A stretch of 64,000 bases of DNA from positions 20,342,804-20,406,803 of the forward strand of contig NC_088204.1 of assembly GCF_037126465.1 (NCBI RefSeq), in the 5' to 3' direction. Positions 33,901 through 44,953 of the stretch are shown in pieces. Origin of the DNA: Ornithodoros turicata (lineage: Eukaryota; Arthropoda; Arachnida; Ixodida; Argasidae). The notes under the pieces are model-generated. The model made no database searches and was not told where the DNA came from. It was given only the letters and a program-made list of their open reading frames with translations. The stretch's first letter is position 1. Every line of letters begins with the position of its first letter. A program made the position numbers and the translations under genes.

Positions 33901-36572
33901 GACACATTTCGCCCTCTTGTTTTTCCCTCTAGATAGGATATATGAGAGTTTCGTTCTTGCACGTGGTTTACGGAATGCGCTTTAGGAAAAATGTTTCCAT
34001 GCAGGACTGTCGCTTTTCAGCTGGCGTAAAAAATAACGTAGCTGATGCTGTCATATTTTACTTTCTGCATTCCGAACACGACTGCGGCGGCGCCACAATA
34101 AACCTACATTTCGACACATTTCGCCCTCTTGTTTTTCCCTCTAGATAGGATATATGAGAGTTTCGTTCTTGCACGTGGTTTACGGAATGCGCTTTAGGAA
34201 AAATGTTTCCATGCAGGACTGTCGCTTTTCAGCTGGCGTAAAAAATAACGTAGCTGATGCTGTCATATTTTACTTTCTGCATTCCGAACACGACTGCGGC
34301 GGCGCCACAATAAACCTACATTTCGACACATTTCGCCCTCTTGTTTTTCCCTCTAGATAGGATATATGAGAGTTTCGTTCTTGCACGTGGTTTACGGAAT
34401 GCGCTTTAGGAAAAATGTTTCCATGCAGGACTGTCGCTTTTCAGCTGACGTAAAAAATAACGTAGCTGATGCTGTCATATTTTACTTTCTGCATTCCGTA
34501 CACGACTGCGGTGGCGCCACAATAAACCCACATTTCGAGACATTTCGCCCTCTTGTTTTTCCCTCTAGATAGGATATATGAGAGTTTCGTTCTTGCACGT
34601 GGTTTACGGAATGCGCTTTAAGAAAAATGTTTCCATGCAGGACTGTCGCTTTTCAGCTGACGTAAAAAATAACGTAGCTGATGCTGTCATATTTTACTTT
34701 CTGCATTCCGTACACGACTGCGGTGGCGCCACAATAAACCCACATTTCGAGACATTTCGCCCTCTTGTTTTTCCCTCTAGATAGGATATATGAGAGTTTC
34801 GTTCTTGCACGTGGTTTACGGAAGGCGCTTTAGGAAAAATGTTTCCATGCAGGACTGTCGCTTTTCAGCTGACGTAAAAAATAACGTAGCTGATGCTGTC
34901 ATATTTTACTTTCTGCATTCCGTACACGACTGCGGTGGCGCCACAATAAACCCACATTTCGAGACATTTCGCCCTCTTGTTTTTCCCTCTAGATAGGATA
35001 TATGAGAGTTTCGTTCTTGCACGTGGTTTACGGAAGGCGCTTTAGGAAAAATGTTTCCATGCAGGACTGTCGCTTTTCAGCTGACGTAAAAAATAACGTA
35101 GCTGATGCTGTCATATTTTACTTTCTGCATTCCGTACACGACTGCGGTGGCGCCACAATAAACCCACATTTCGAGACATTTCGCCCTCTTGTTTTTCCCT
35201 CTAGATAGGATATATGAGAGTTTCGTTCTTGCACGTGGTTTACGGAAGGCGCTTTAGGAAAAATGTTTCCATGCAGGACTGTCGCTTTTCAGCTGACGTA
35301 AAAAATAACGTAGCTGATGCTGTCATATTTTACTTTCTTCATTTCGTACACGACTGCGGCGGCGCCACAATAAACCCACTATTCCACAATTTTTTCCCTC
35401 GTGTTTTTCCCTCTAGATCGGAAATATGAGAGTTTCGTTCTTGCACGTGGTTTACGGAAGGCGCTTTAGGAAAAATGTTTCCATGCAGGACTGTCGCTTT
35501 TCAGCTGACGTAAAAAATAACGTAGCTGATGCTGTCATATTTTACTTTCTTCATTTCGTACACGACTGCGGCGGCGCCACAATAAACCCACTATTCCACA
35601 ATTTTTTCCCTCGTGTTTTTCCCTCTAGATAGGATATATGAGAGTTTCGTTCTTGCACGTGGTTTACGGAAGGCGCTTTAGGAAAAATGTTTTCATGCAG
35701 GACTGTCGCTTTTCAGCTGACGTAAAAAATAACGTAGCTGATGCTGTTATATTTTACTTTCTGCATTCCGAACACGACTGCGGCGGCTCCACAATAAACC
35801 TACATTTCGACACATTTCGCCCTCGTGTTTTTCCCTCTAGATAGGATATATGAGAGTTTCGTTCTTGCACGTGGTTTACGGAAGGCGCTTTAGGAAAAAT
35901 GTTTCCATGCAGGACTGTCGCTTTTCAGCTGACGTAAAAAATAACGTAGCTGATGCTGTTATATTTTACTTTCTGCATTCCGAACACGACTGCGGTGGCT
36001 CCACAATAAACCTACATTTCGACACATTTCGCCCTCGTGTTTTTCCCTCTAGATAGGATATATGAGAGTTTCGTTCTTGCACGTGGTTTACGGAAGGCGC
36101 TTTAGGAAAAATGTTTCCATGCAGGACTGTCGCTTTTCAGCTGACGTAAAAAATAACGTAGCTGATGCTGTTATATTTTACTTTCTGCATTCCGAACACG
36201 ACTGCGGTGGCTCCACAATAAACCTACATTTCGACACATTTCGCCCTCGTGTTTTTCCCTCTAGATAGGATATATGAGAGTTTCGTTCTTGCACGTGGTT
36301 TACGGAAGGCGCTTTAGGAAAAATGTTTCCATGCAGGACTGTCGCTTTCCAGCTGACGTAAAAAATAACGTAGCTGATGCTGTCACATTTTACTTTCTGC
36401 ATTCCGAACACGACTGCGGCGGCGCCACAATAAACCCACAATTCGACACATTTCGCTCCCCTGTTTTTCCCTCTAGATCGGAAATATGAGAGTTTCGTTC
36501 TTGCACGTGGTTTACGGAAGGCGCTTTAGGACAAATGTTTCCATGCAGGATTGTCGCTTTTCAGCTGATGTC
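24906..36572 (+). repeat. 212-bp satellite array, right arm (about 54-55 units)
   Basis: The same satellite family, inverted relative to the left arm, about 11.7 kb with a 212-bp period and one 2-bp insertion (about 28480). Each unit has TCTAGAT(C/A), TATGAGAGTTTCGTTCTTGCACGTGG, TCAGCTGACGT...ACGTAGCTGA and a GGCGCC site. Local homogenisation is visible. 26520-29281 alternates two unit types (424-bp dimers). 30338-32664 is almost one type. A multi-unit block around 32458-33729 is repeated at 34154-35637. The right edge is abrupt at about 36572. Each unit also holds a 68-71 codon frame whose stop overlaps the next ATG. Since 212 is not a multiple of 3 this cannot form one long protein. Confidence 0.95.
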
Positions 36573-37360
36573 CCAGAAGTTTCGGACGGGGGCAGGGGTG
36601 GCAGGGGCACGCACCAGCTCGGACTCTTGCTTCTTGAAGGCGTAGGTGTCATCTGATCGAAGTAGGTACGTTTTTCCATGCGCATTGCAATTGTGTTTAG
36701 TTATACTCTTGCATTTTCCTCCAATTTCGTCAAGGTCTATTAGGGTGACGGACACTGTTGTTATAGGAAAATTTAGTGACGGTAACAACACACAATACTG
36801 CTGGCCAACCGTGTTGGTGGATACTTCGTTATCTACAGCGAAGACTGCAATGAGCTGTCCGTGAATAACCAGTACTTCTCCGAGGAGTCCCTCGGCAACG
36901 TAATAGCCTCAGACGGACAGGCTCCTGTATGTGTGATGTGATGGAAAAAGAAAAAAAGGGGGGATTTAAGTCACGACAAAGTAAGACTGGCTACCCCAGA
37001 CCACTTAGCCGCAGTTAGTTGAAGTAAATAAAAAGAAGGAGAAAACCCAGTAGTGGGGGGCCGGGAGACAAGGTCCTGTGCTCTTGGAGATTTTGACAAC
37101 TGCGTGTTTGTTGTGTGTCTACACCCTTGGATGTGGAGCATGTTTCGCGCTGGAGTTTTAAGGGAGTATAGAGGGCCATCCAAAAAAATTTCAGGTTAAC
37201 ACGTCTGATGAAAGTGTGTGTGTCATTTTACCGAATAGCCCGAAAGGTTCTGATGTGGGCAATTTGTTTCCCAGAAAAAAAGGGGAAAAAAACTCGCATA
37301 AACATGGCTCCGCGCGTTCACCCTTAACTCGCCACTCCGGGTATAACGAGGAGGAGAAGG
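36573..37360. other. Unclassified stretch between satellite and gypsy element
   Basis: A short protein-like piece may lie around 36800-36930 on the plus strand (a frame with GGYFVIYSEDCNEL). No domain or exon borders are convincing. An A-rich tract at 36945-36960 and several low-complexity runs follow. No gene is called. Confidence 0.3.
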
Positions 37361-37380
37361 TGTAGCAGCCGACGGAAATG
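37361..37380 (+). repeat. 5' LTR, first 20 bases
   Basis: Reads TGTAGCAGCCGACGGAAATG, identical to the start of the 3' LTR. Its last six bases GAAATG are the left target duplication of the LINE. Confidence 0.9.
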
Positions 37381-38744
37381 CACACCACACATTTGCAAGG
37401 CTGAGGAAATTGTTTATCTTAGAGAGGAAGGCGATACGCTTATGCTTGGGCCTTCCTAGGTTCACTGCCAACGATGCTCTGTATCTTGAGTCCCATGTCC
37501 TGCCGCTGAAGGATCGCTTCCGCCTGCTAACCGTGAACACTCTGCTCTCATTGTTGCAGAATCCCCTTGCTTTAGAGCATAATGACTCTCTTAAATATAT
37601 GCGATCCTGGATGTGTAGACGATGGCGGAAATCAAACATCCCTCAACTCCTCTTTGCTCAGCTTCTGCTGACCCCGTTGGACGTCTCGCTTGTAGACATT
37701 GCCCCACCTATGCCCCCGCCAGTGCCAATTTCCGTCCAGGTTCTCGATATATTTCGTCCCGGCGCGAAGCACACCTCCTTGAATCATCTCCAGACTGTGT
37801 TGAATTGCCATTTTTCTCGGTTCTCCGATCACCTCATCATCGCAACTGATGCATCTGTCTCGGACGAGCGGGCCGGTGTGGGTATTGTCATCCCGCAACT
37901 TGACGCCCGTTTCCCTATCCGCTTGCCCGACTATACACCTGTTTACGAGAGCGAGTTCCTGGCAATGGTCCTCGCACTACTCAAAGTGCCCCCGCTTTTC
38001 TGTAAGGCACTTCTCATATCCGACTCCTTATCTGTGGTATCGGCCTTGGACTGTCGCGATAGCTCGTTGTTCCCAGTCCTGGCCTCACTCGCCCCCTCTC
38101 ACATATCACACCTAATTGTAACCTGGGTTCCAGGCCATTGTGGGCTCCCGCTCAACGAGGCCGCTGACACCCTGGCGAAGATGGCCCTGTCCGGCCCCGT
38201 GCTTCCTATCCTCCCGCCGGTTGCTGCCGTTGTCCGTGCCCGTTACAAACGCTATCTGTCCCTTGCTCGGCCTCCTCCCCGCCTCGGCTATGAACACCTC
38301 TCTTTCGCTTGGAACCCGCGCTATTGCCACTCTCGACGTGCAGAAGTCTGTCTGACGCGTCTCCGGTGTCTTGCCCTCCCGCTTAACTTTTACCTCCATC
38401 GCAGTGGGGTGCAACCTTCCCCAGGGTGTCCTGCATGCGGTCACGACGAAACCCTCCAACATTTTGTTCTCGACTGTAGTACCTACCGCCGCCTTCGCCT
38501 ACAGTCCCTCACCCTTCCACTGCTAAGGTTCAGCGTGCCCCTCTCATTATGCGCATTACTCTCGTTCGGTGCGTCCCATACCGGAAAATGGAATCCTGTC
38601 ATCGCAGATAATCTCATTTCATTCGTTGCCGGCTCCAACCGGTTCTAGCCCTTAGTGTCACTGTCACACTCATATCATACTGAATTAGCCCTGGCCAATC
38701 TCCCTTGCGGATCGCGGCCATCTTCTTGGGGAGAAGAAGAAGAA
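37381..38744 (+). mobile_element. 5'-truncated LINE (RNase H class) inserted in gypsy 5' LTR
   Basis: Inserted between LTR positions 20 and 21. GAAATG is found on both sides (37375-37380 and 38745-38750), a target duplication. The left end is truncated within ORF2. The right end finishes in an AGAAGAAGA tract rather than poly(A). It is the youngest event in this composite because it lies in a gypsy element whose LTRs are otherwise identical. Confidence 0.88.
37410..38648 (+). CDS. LINE ORF2 C-terminal part with RNase H domain
   Basis: An open frame of 412 codons. The ATG is internal, since the same frame is open from the truncation point at 37381. The first part is RT thumb-like (LGLPRFTANDALYLES). 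The RNase H domain has Asp in IIATDASVSDERAGVG, Glu in VYESEFLAMVLAL, Asp in LLISDSLSVVSAL and His/Asp in WVPGHCGLPLNEAADTLA. A C-terminal zinc knuckle reads CPACGHDETLQHFVLDC (C-x2-C-x6-H-x4-C). RNase H after RT is typical of the I/R1-type LINE group. The frame is intact from the truncation to the stop, consistent with a recent insertion. Confidence 0.88.
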   Translation: MFILERKAIRLCLGLPRFTANDALYLESHVLPLKDRFRLLTVNTLLSLLQNPLALEHNDSLKYMRSWMCRRWRKSNIPQLLFAQLLLTPLDVSLVDIAPPMPPPVPISVQVLDIFRPGAKHTSLNHLQTVLNCHFSRFSDHLIIATDASVSDERAGVGIVIPQLDARFPIRLPDYTPVYESEFLAMVLALLKVPPLFCKALLISDSLSVVSALDCRDSSLFPVLASLAPSHISHLIVTWVPGHCGLPLNEAADTLAKMALSGPVLPILPPVAAVVRARYKRYLSLARPPPRLGYEHLSFAWNPRYCHSRRAEVCLTRLRCLALPLNFYLHRSGVQPSPGCPACGHDETLQHFVLDCSTYRRLRLQSLTLPLLRFSVPLSLCALLSFGASHTGKWNPVIADNLISFVAGSNRF

Positions 38745-38750
38745 GAAATG

Positions 38751-38905
38751 GACGACGAGCGCCGCCATGGACGTTTCGTCACGACGCGTATCTCGCGCAT
38801 GATTTCCATTGAGCGCGCGTACCATCGTTTCTCTCAGTTGTGGCCTGGCTGCCACATTAAACAGTTCGCATTCAGCCTTGTCTGCTGGTCCTTCTGTACC
38901 CTACA
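38751..38905 (+). repeat. 5' LTR, remaining 155 bases
   Basis: Continues the LTR after the LINE and ends CCCTACA. It matches 43096-43250. Confidence 0.92.
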
Positions 38906-38996
38906 GTTTGGTGACCCGAACATGATTTGAACACGCAACCTTCGCATTCAGCCTTGTCTGCTGGTCCTTCTGTACCCTACAGTTTGGTGACCCGGA
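38864..38996 (+). repeat. Tandem duplication of LTR end plus primer binding site
   Basis: The segment TTCGCATTCAGCC ... CCCTACAGTTTGGTGACCCG occurs at 38864 and again at 38941, 77 bases apart. The second PBS reads CCGGAC instead of CCGAAC. The 3' LTR is not duplicated in this way. Confidence 0.88.
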
Positions 38997-39009
38997 CGTT
39001 GCAGCGTAC

Positions 39010-39944
39010 ATGGCACAGCCACCAGCCCCTACCGCTTCCTCTGCCTCCGACGATGCCTCAGTGCCGTCGTCAATCCAGCACTACGCCATGCGGCTGCCGC
39101 CCTTCTGGAGCCACAATCCGGGCGTATGGTTCCTACAGGTGGAATGTCAGTTCGCTCTCGGGGGCATAACATCACAGCTGACCAAATTTCGCCATGTGGT
39201 GAGCGTACTGCCGCAAGATGTTGCCGCCCAAGTGGTCGACATCCTTTCCGCTCCACCCGCCGCCAACCAGTACGACGCGCTCAAGACCGCTGTCCTCGAG
39301 CGAACCACGGCTTCGGAACGCAAGCGCTTCCAAGAGCTCCTCTCTTCCGAAGATCTTGGCGACCACCGTCCGTCTGAACTATTGCGACACATGCAGGGGC
39401 TGCTTGGCGAGCGAGCCCTTTCCTTCGATGCCAGCCTCCTCAAAAACTCTTCCTGCAGCGCTTACCAACAACCGTGCAGATGATCCTAGCGTCTGCGTCG
39501 ACTCTGCCATTGCAAGAGCTTGCGGATCTTGCAGACAAGATCTTGGAGGTTTCCCTTCCGTCCATTTCAGCCGTGCCCGCCGCATCGCCCTTGCCTTCAG
39601 CTGTTTCCCCCGCGGCGTCTTCACCATCCGCCCAAGTCCGGCTAACTTCTCCGTCCGGGGACTCCATAGCCCAACTGCGCGAAGATTTTGGACGCCTCTC
39701 CGCCATGGTAGCGTCTGTCCTGTCATCGCGTGCGCCTTCCAACACAGACCCCGTTTCGCCCAGGCGTCGCCGACGCGATCGTCCGCGCTCCGCGTCCCGC
39801 TCCCCCAGTCGACGCCGTTCACCTCGTCGGCCTCTGCAAGACGAGCCCATCGGCCCTTGCTGGTACCACCAGCGGTACGGCTCCGAGGCCCGTCGGTGCA
39901 CGCGACCCTGTACTTGGACGGAAAACTTGCCCGGGGACCGTTAG
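39010..39944 (+). pseudogene. Gypsy Gag, one frame change
   Basis: ATG 39010 opens a Gag with LPPFWSHNPGVWFLQVE (about residue 30), a helical capsid-like core and [20 protein letters not shown]. The frame stays open to 39483, but the family pattern ([14 protein letters not shown]) switches to another frame near 39443 and continues to a stop at 39942-39944. The second part has a Pro/Ser-rich linker, an Arg/Ser-rich basic stretch and a terminal CWYHQRYG...C zinc-type motif near 39860. Gag packages the RNA into particles. One indel makes this copy a likely non-producer unless it is a programmed or sequencing shift. Confidence 0.75.
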
Positions 39945-42900
39945 CGGCTGCGACTGTCTCCACCACGCCTAGCAGCCGACTATTCTACGTTGTTGACCGG
40001 CCCTCAAAGACGCGCTTCCTCGTTGACACCGGCGCCGAAGTGAGCGTGCTCCCCGCTTCAGGAAGTGACAATCGTCGTCCAGCCATGTTCCATCTTACGG
40101 CTGTCAACAACACCGGCATTCCCGTCTTCCGACAGCTATCTGCCACCCTCGATCTGGGCCTTCGCAGAACGTTCCCGTGGCTGTTCCTTGTGGCCGGTGT
40201 CCGCCAAGCCATCCTGGGCGCCGACTTCTTACACCATTTCGGCTTATCTGTGGACGTCGCTCGCAAGCGCCTGATAGATACCTCCACCCATCTGTCAGTT
40301 CAGGCTCGCTCCGTTCACTCTGCGAGCCCCCTCAGCGGCATCTCCATTTCTGCCCTCCACTCGCCATACGCTGCCGTCCTCAAGGACTTTCCTAGTCTCA
40401 CGCAACCACCAGATTGGTCGCGCCCAGTCGCACACGATGTCGTGCACCACATCCAGACCACCGGAGCACCCGCTTTCGCCCGGGCACGTCAGCTAGCCCC
40501 GGAGAAGCTCAAGATTGCAAAAGCGGAATTTGAGCACATGCTGTCCATCGGTGTAGCCAGACCTTCCTCCAGCAATTGGTCCTCCGCTTTGCACATGGTG
40601 CCCAAAAAGACCGGCGACTGGCGCCCCTGCGGTGATTACCGTGCGCTTAACCTTGTTACTGTGCCTGACCGTTACCCGCTCCCGCGGTTGCAAGACTTCA
40701 CGGTCAACCTCCACGGCACTACCCTCTATAGCAAAATCGACCTGATGAAAGCATATCACCAGATCCCCGTCGCCCCTGAAGACATCAAGAAAACCGCAAT
40801 TACGACTCCGTTTGGGCTGTACGAGTTTCCGAGGATGCCGTTTGGTCTCCGCAACGCGGCCCAAACGTTTCAACGTTTCATAGACAGCGTCATCAGGGGC
40901 CTCCCCTTCGTATTCGCATACATTGACGACTTGCTTGTGGCCAGCTCGTCTCCAGAAGAGCACGAACATCATCTCCGCCTGCTCTTCTCACACCTGGCCG
41001 CTCACGGCATTGTTGTCAATGTACAAAAATGCGAATTTGGCGTGTCATCCACAGAGTTCCTTGGGCACAAAGTCTCCCCGGAGGGCATAACACCGCTTCC
41101 CTCCAAGGTCGAGGCTATCTCCAACTTTCCCCAGCCCCAATCCATCCGGCAACTTCGGCGCTTCCTCGGCCTCATCAACTTCTACCGGCGCTTCATTCCG
41201 CACTGCGCAGAAACCCTCCGCCCCCTTGAAGCTCTTCTCACTCAGTCGAGCCGAGCTGCGAAGAAGTTGATGTGGAAATCTGACGCCGAATCGAGCTTCC
41301 TCAAGATCAAGGCCGACCTCGCCGCTTGCTCTCTACTTTGCCATCCCCGGCACGGCGCGCCGACTACACTCATGGTTGACGCCTCTGGTATAGCCGTCGG
41401 CGCGGTGCTGCAGCAGCAGATTGGCACAGCATGGCGCCCCATAGCCTTCTTCTCCAAAGCCCTCAAACCTACCGAGCAGCGCTACAGCACTTTTGGCCGA
41501 GAGTTGCTGGCCGCCTACCTCGCGGTCAGGCATTTCCGTTTCTTCCTGGAAGGTCGCGCTTTCTCCATCCTAACCGACCACAAGCCCTTGACCTACGCTT
41601 TCCACTCTGCCAGCAGCCGGTATTCCCCAAGGGAGATTCGCCAGCTCGCCTATCTTGCTGAAATGTGCACAGATGTCAGGCATGTACCGGGGGAAGGAAA
41701 CGCTCCAGCCGACGCCTTAAGTCGAGTTGCTGCCCTTTCTACCACCACGCAGCGCTTTTCGCACGAAACCCTCGCTTCTGCCCAACTCCACGATGAAGAG
41801 CTGGAGCGCTTGCGCACAGCTAACACCACCTCCCTCAAGCTGCAAGACCTCCCCATTCCCGGCACTTCCGTTACCATCTGTTGCGACACGTCGACTCCCC
41901 AACCTAGGCCTTTCGTCCCTGTCACGTGTCGCCGGGCCGTCTTCTCTTCTCTCCACGACTTGGCGCACCCTGGCATCCGGGCAACTCAGAAGCTTGTTGC
42001 GGACCGCTTTGTGTGGCCTTCGATCAACAGAGACGTCCGCGCCTGGGTTCGCTCCTGTCACCGCTGCCAGCGTGCGAAGGTCCACCGCCACACCTCCGTC
42101 CCCCTCGGGAAGTTCCAGCCTCCCGACGCGCGTTTCGACAACGTCCACCTTGATATAGTCGGCCCTCTCCCACCATCTGATGGCTGCCGCTATATCCTAA
42201 CCGCTGTCGACCGCTTCACACGCTGGCCCGAGGCCACGCCGATGGCAGACGCCACCGCCGAGACAGTCGCCAACACCTTCGTCGCTTCATGGGTCTCTCG
42301 GTTCGGCGTGCCGTCCCAGGTCACTACGGACCGCGGCCCACAGTTCGAGAGCGGTTTATTCAAGGGCCTCACCGACATCCTCGGGACAACTCGCGTCCGA
42401 ACGACATCCTATCACCCTGCATCCAACGGCCTCGTAGAGCGCCTTCATCGCCACTTGAAGGCCGCCCTCGTCGCCCACGAAGATAGGGCACACTGGGTAT
42501 ACCACCTGCCTTTGGTGCTCCTCGGCATCCGCGCAGCCGTCAAGACCGACATCGGGTGCAGTGCGGCTGACCTTGTGTATGGCTGTGCTCTGCGTCTTCC
42601 AGCCGATTTCTTCGTGCCGCCCTCTCCCGACCCGTCCCCATCCCTCTACCTGGACCGCCTCCATCGGTTTTTCGCCACACTCCGACCCGTTGCCACCCGC
42701 GCTTCATCCACCCGCCGTGCTCACGTCCCCCAAGACCTGTCATCCGCAACGCACGTGTTCCTGCGCACGGACGCCGTGCGGAAGTCGCTCACGCCGCCCT
42801 ATTCCGGTCCACATCCCGTTCTCGGTCGCCACGGCAAGAACTTACGCATCTCTATCAACGGCCGAGAGGACGTCGTTGCCGTCGACAGATTGAAGCCAGC

Positions 42901-43147
42901 CTACATGGACCATGCCACCGTCGACTCCTACACCACTGATTCCTCAGCCTGGAACGGTTTCCCTCCAACGCTTGGTGCCCCGGCATCAGCCAACTCTTCC
43001 CCAAACTGCCCGAAGCGCATCGAGAAACACGTCACGTGGGCCGACAGCTTCAAGCTGCCACTAGTGGGGGGGCCATGTAGCAGCCGACGGAAATGGACGA
43101 CGAGCGCCGCCATGGACGTTTCGTCACGACGCGTATCTCGCGCATGA
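39930..43147 (+). CDS. Gypsy Pol polyprotein: PR, RT, RNase H, IN
   Basis: One uninterrupted frame. It is also open back to 39218, but there it only overprints Gag, so the start is taken near the protease. Protease: [13 protein letters not shown] (about 40015). [17 protein letters not shown], then YIDD at 40919-40930. RNase [32 protein letters not shown]. Integrase: zinc region HDLAHPG ... SCHRCQRAK, then Asp in LDIVGPLP, Asp in [10 protein letters not shown], Glu in [11 protein letters not shown]. All catalytic residues are present. It is shifted by one frame relative to Gag, as in many gypsy elements. The stop lies inside the 3' LTR. With identical LTRs this looks recently active. Confidence 0.92.
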
Positions 43148-43250
43148 TTTCCATTGAGCGCGCGTACCATCGTTTCTCTCAGTTGTGGCCTGGCTGCCAC
43201 ATTAAACAGTTCGCATTCAGCCTTGTCTGCTGGTCCTTCTGTACCCTACA
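43076..43250 (+). repeat. 3' LTR of gypsy element
   Basis: 175 bp, TGTAGCAGCC ... CCCTACA, identical by eye to the two parts of the 5' LTR. Confidence 0.93.
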
Positions 43251-44953
43251 GTGGTGTCATGCCACGTTACCGATGACGTTACAAGGAGAACTCGTTCTGG
43301 TTCACCGGTCAGTGGGGGTCAGCGCCTTGTCCCTTTGCCGCCGAAAACCAGTTTTGCCAGTTCTCCCGAAGTATTGGGGATAGAAGGAGCGGCCGAATCA
43401 TGACCGAGCCGGGAGCAAGGCTTTTTCAGCACCCCGAACAGCCGAATAGCAGACGATAGCGGAGTAGCAGACATTTCTCTGGACCAATCAGCGAGCGTTC
43501 TCCTTGTGTCAGCGCGAGGTTCCAGGCAAATCACAGGCTGGTACTGCTCTCCACCGCCGTTGCGCACGGTCGCTTTTTGCGGCGTACTTTAAATTCAATT
43601 TCTGCGATAATTATGACTCTGTGGTGTGAATTACCTCGTATGGTGCATGTTACTGGCCTACTTAACAGTTTTATAGGAAGAAATCAGGGTGTTAAAAATG
43701 AGTTCTGTTCTACTTTAATGAGACTTCATGACTGTTGGCTGCTGGGGAAGGGAGGTCAGCAGTGCATGAGTTGCAAGTGCAGTTCCAATGCAGTTGGTCA
43801 TGGGGTTTTTTTTGTGTGTGTGTTTTTTTCACGTCATAAAGTTTTCTAGAATTGTATGGCTCAATGGGCCTTCTGTATTTTGTGTGCACTCTTCTGGATC
43901 ATGAGTTCTGCATTATCTGTTTTGTGCACGTTTTGCATTTACTGCTTGAAATTGCTTGCCACCTGCCATTCTACCTTCAATAAATCTGAGTTGCACCAGT
44001 TTTGCGTTGTTTCAATATAGAATTCTGAAGCGATGGCTACATTGAAGCACTGACATCAAATGTGGGATTTAGGGTTCGTGTGAAGGACCAGATGTGACTG
44101 CTTAACTTCACAGTTCAAATGGACGTGAAGTGAACAGCCCAGCCGTTACACAAACGTTGTTTACGGTTTCGGGGGCGCCGTCCAGTTCCTACAGTCGAAA
44201 GGGTGTAATGCGACACCGTCGATCGGCCCCGTCTCTGTCGCTTCTCGGAAAGTGTCCGTTGCTTCGGTTTTGCTCAAAAACTCTCGAATACATCCGGGCG
44301 GAGAGGCAGTTGTGTCACGGTCCCCAAAAGACGAACAAGGGTCCAGCATCGAAACGGGGGATGGAGGAAGCCAAGAGACAAGGCAGCGGCCACTGAAGCT
44401 ACTCGGAAGAAAAGGGCGACCACCAACAGGGAGAAGACGACGATCTGTGAGCCAACATTTTCATTCCGTGCTCATATTAAATATGTGTGCTACAAAATCT
44501 GGTATTCCGTGTGCTTCCTCTCAGCGTGGACTCACGCGTCGGTAGCGAGCCTTCACATTCGTATCCTCAAGCAGAAGCTATCTGGGAGGGGAGATGTCCG
44601 AGTGGAGGTAAACTCGCACTCGGAAACGCATTTATTCAGGCTCTAACAATTCAACGGGGCGTAGAACCGCATGGCAATGTGCGTCATATATTGGAAATTC
44701 GGAACGAAGCTGCACTTCACAGTAACGCACGGTATGTTACCGTCGGTGCGGCCACGCAACTGCGCATGCTCAGAAGACGCCGACGGCACGGTATCTCTCC
44801 GGAGCTACACTCGCTAGCCGCCATTACCGGACACACTTATGGTTGGAAAATCTCATAGGCTGCGTCGTGTGCTAGTATGACACCCGCCCGAAAGCGTTCT
44901 ACGATCGTCGATTATCTTTATTTTCTCATTGGGGAGCTCATACAGGACACCTA
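43251..44953. other. Non-repetitive stretch, no gene recognised
   Basis: Plain intergenic-looking sequence with a CAATAAATC poly(A)-type signal at about 43978. Short open stretches on both strands lack recognisable domains. A CCAATCAG box is present near 43484. Confidence 0.35.

Larger units (their letters stand above)
37361..43250 (+). mobile_element. Ty3/gypsy retrotransposon, young, with split 5' LTR
   Basis: The 3' LTR is 43076-43250 (175 bp). The 5' LTR is present in two parts, 37361-37380 and 38751-38905, and also sums to 175 bp with no visible difference from the 3' copy. The gap holds a LINE insertion. PBS GTTTGGTGACCCG follows at 38906, and the PPT GTGGGGGGGCCA precedes 43076. The element encodes Gag and a full Pol. 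No target duplication is seen (AAGG against GTGG), which may mean recombination between copies. Confidence 0.93.

Noticed and set aside
20866..36572. Dozens of 61-84 codon open frames, one or two per 212-bp unit
   Set aside because: They exist because the unit lacks stops in one frame. 212 is not a multiple of three, units on both strands have them, there is no start context, and changes between units fall at all codon positions. They are satellite, not genes.
20866..36572. Regularly spaced repeats as a CRISPR-like array
   Set aside because: The units are contiguous 212-bp tandem copies without unique spacers, in a eukaryotic context.
36800..36930. Protein-like piece next to the satellite edge as an exon
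   Set aside because: No clear acceptor or donor and no domain recognised; kept only as a note.
39218..39930. First 240 codons of the long gypsy frame as part of Pol
   Set aside because: They overprint Gag in another frame and have no protein-family pattern; Pol is taken to begin near the protease.
40493..40972. Minus-strand 159-codon frame opposite the gypsy RT, and similar shadow frames over 39147-42893
   Set aside because: GC-rich coding sequence leaves the opposite strand open. No independent family pattern is present.
43577..44858. Short frames in the stretch after the gypsy element as host exons
   Set aside because: No family pattern, splice borders or codon bias that I could support.
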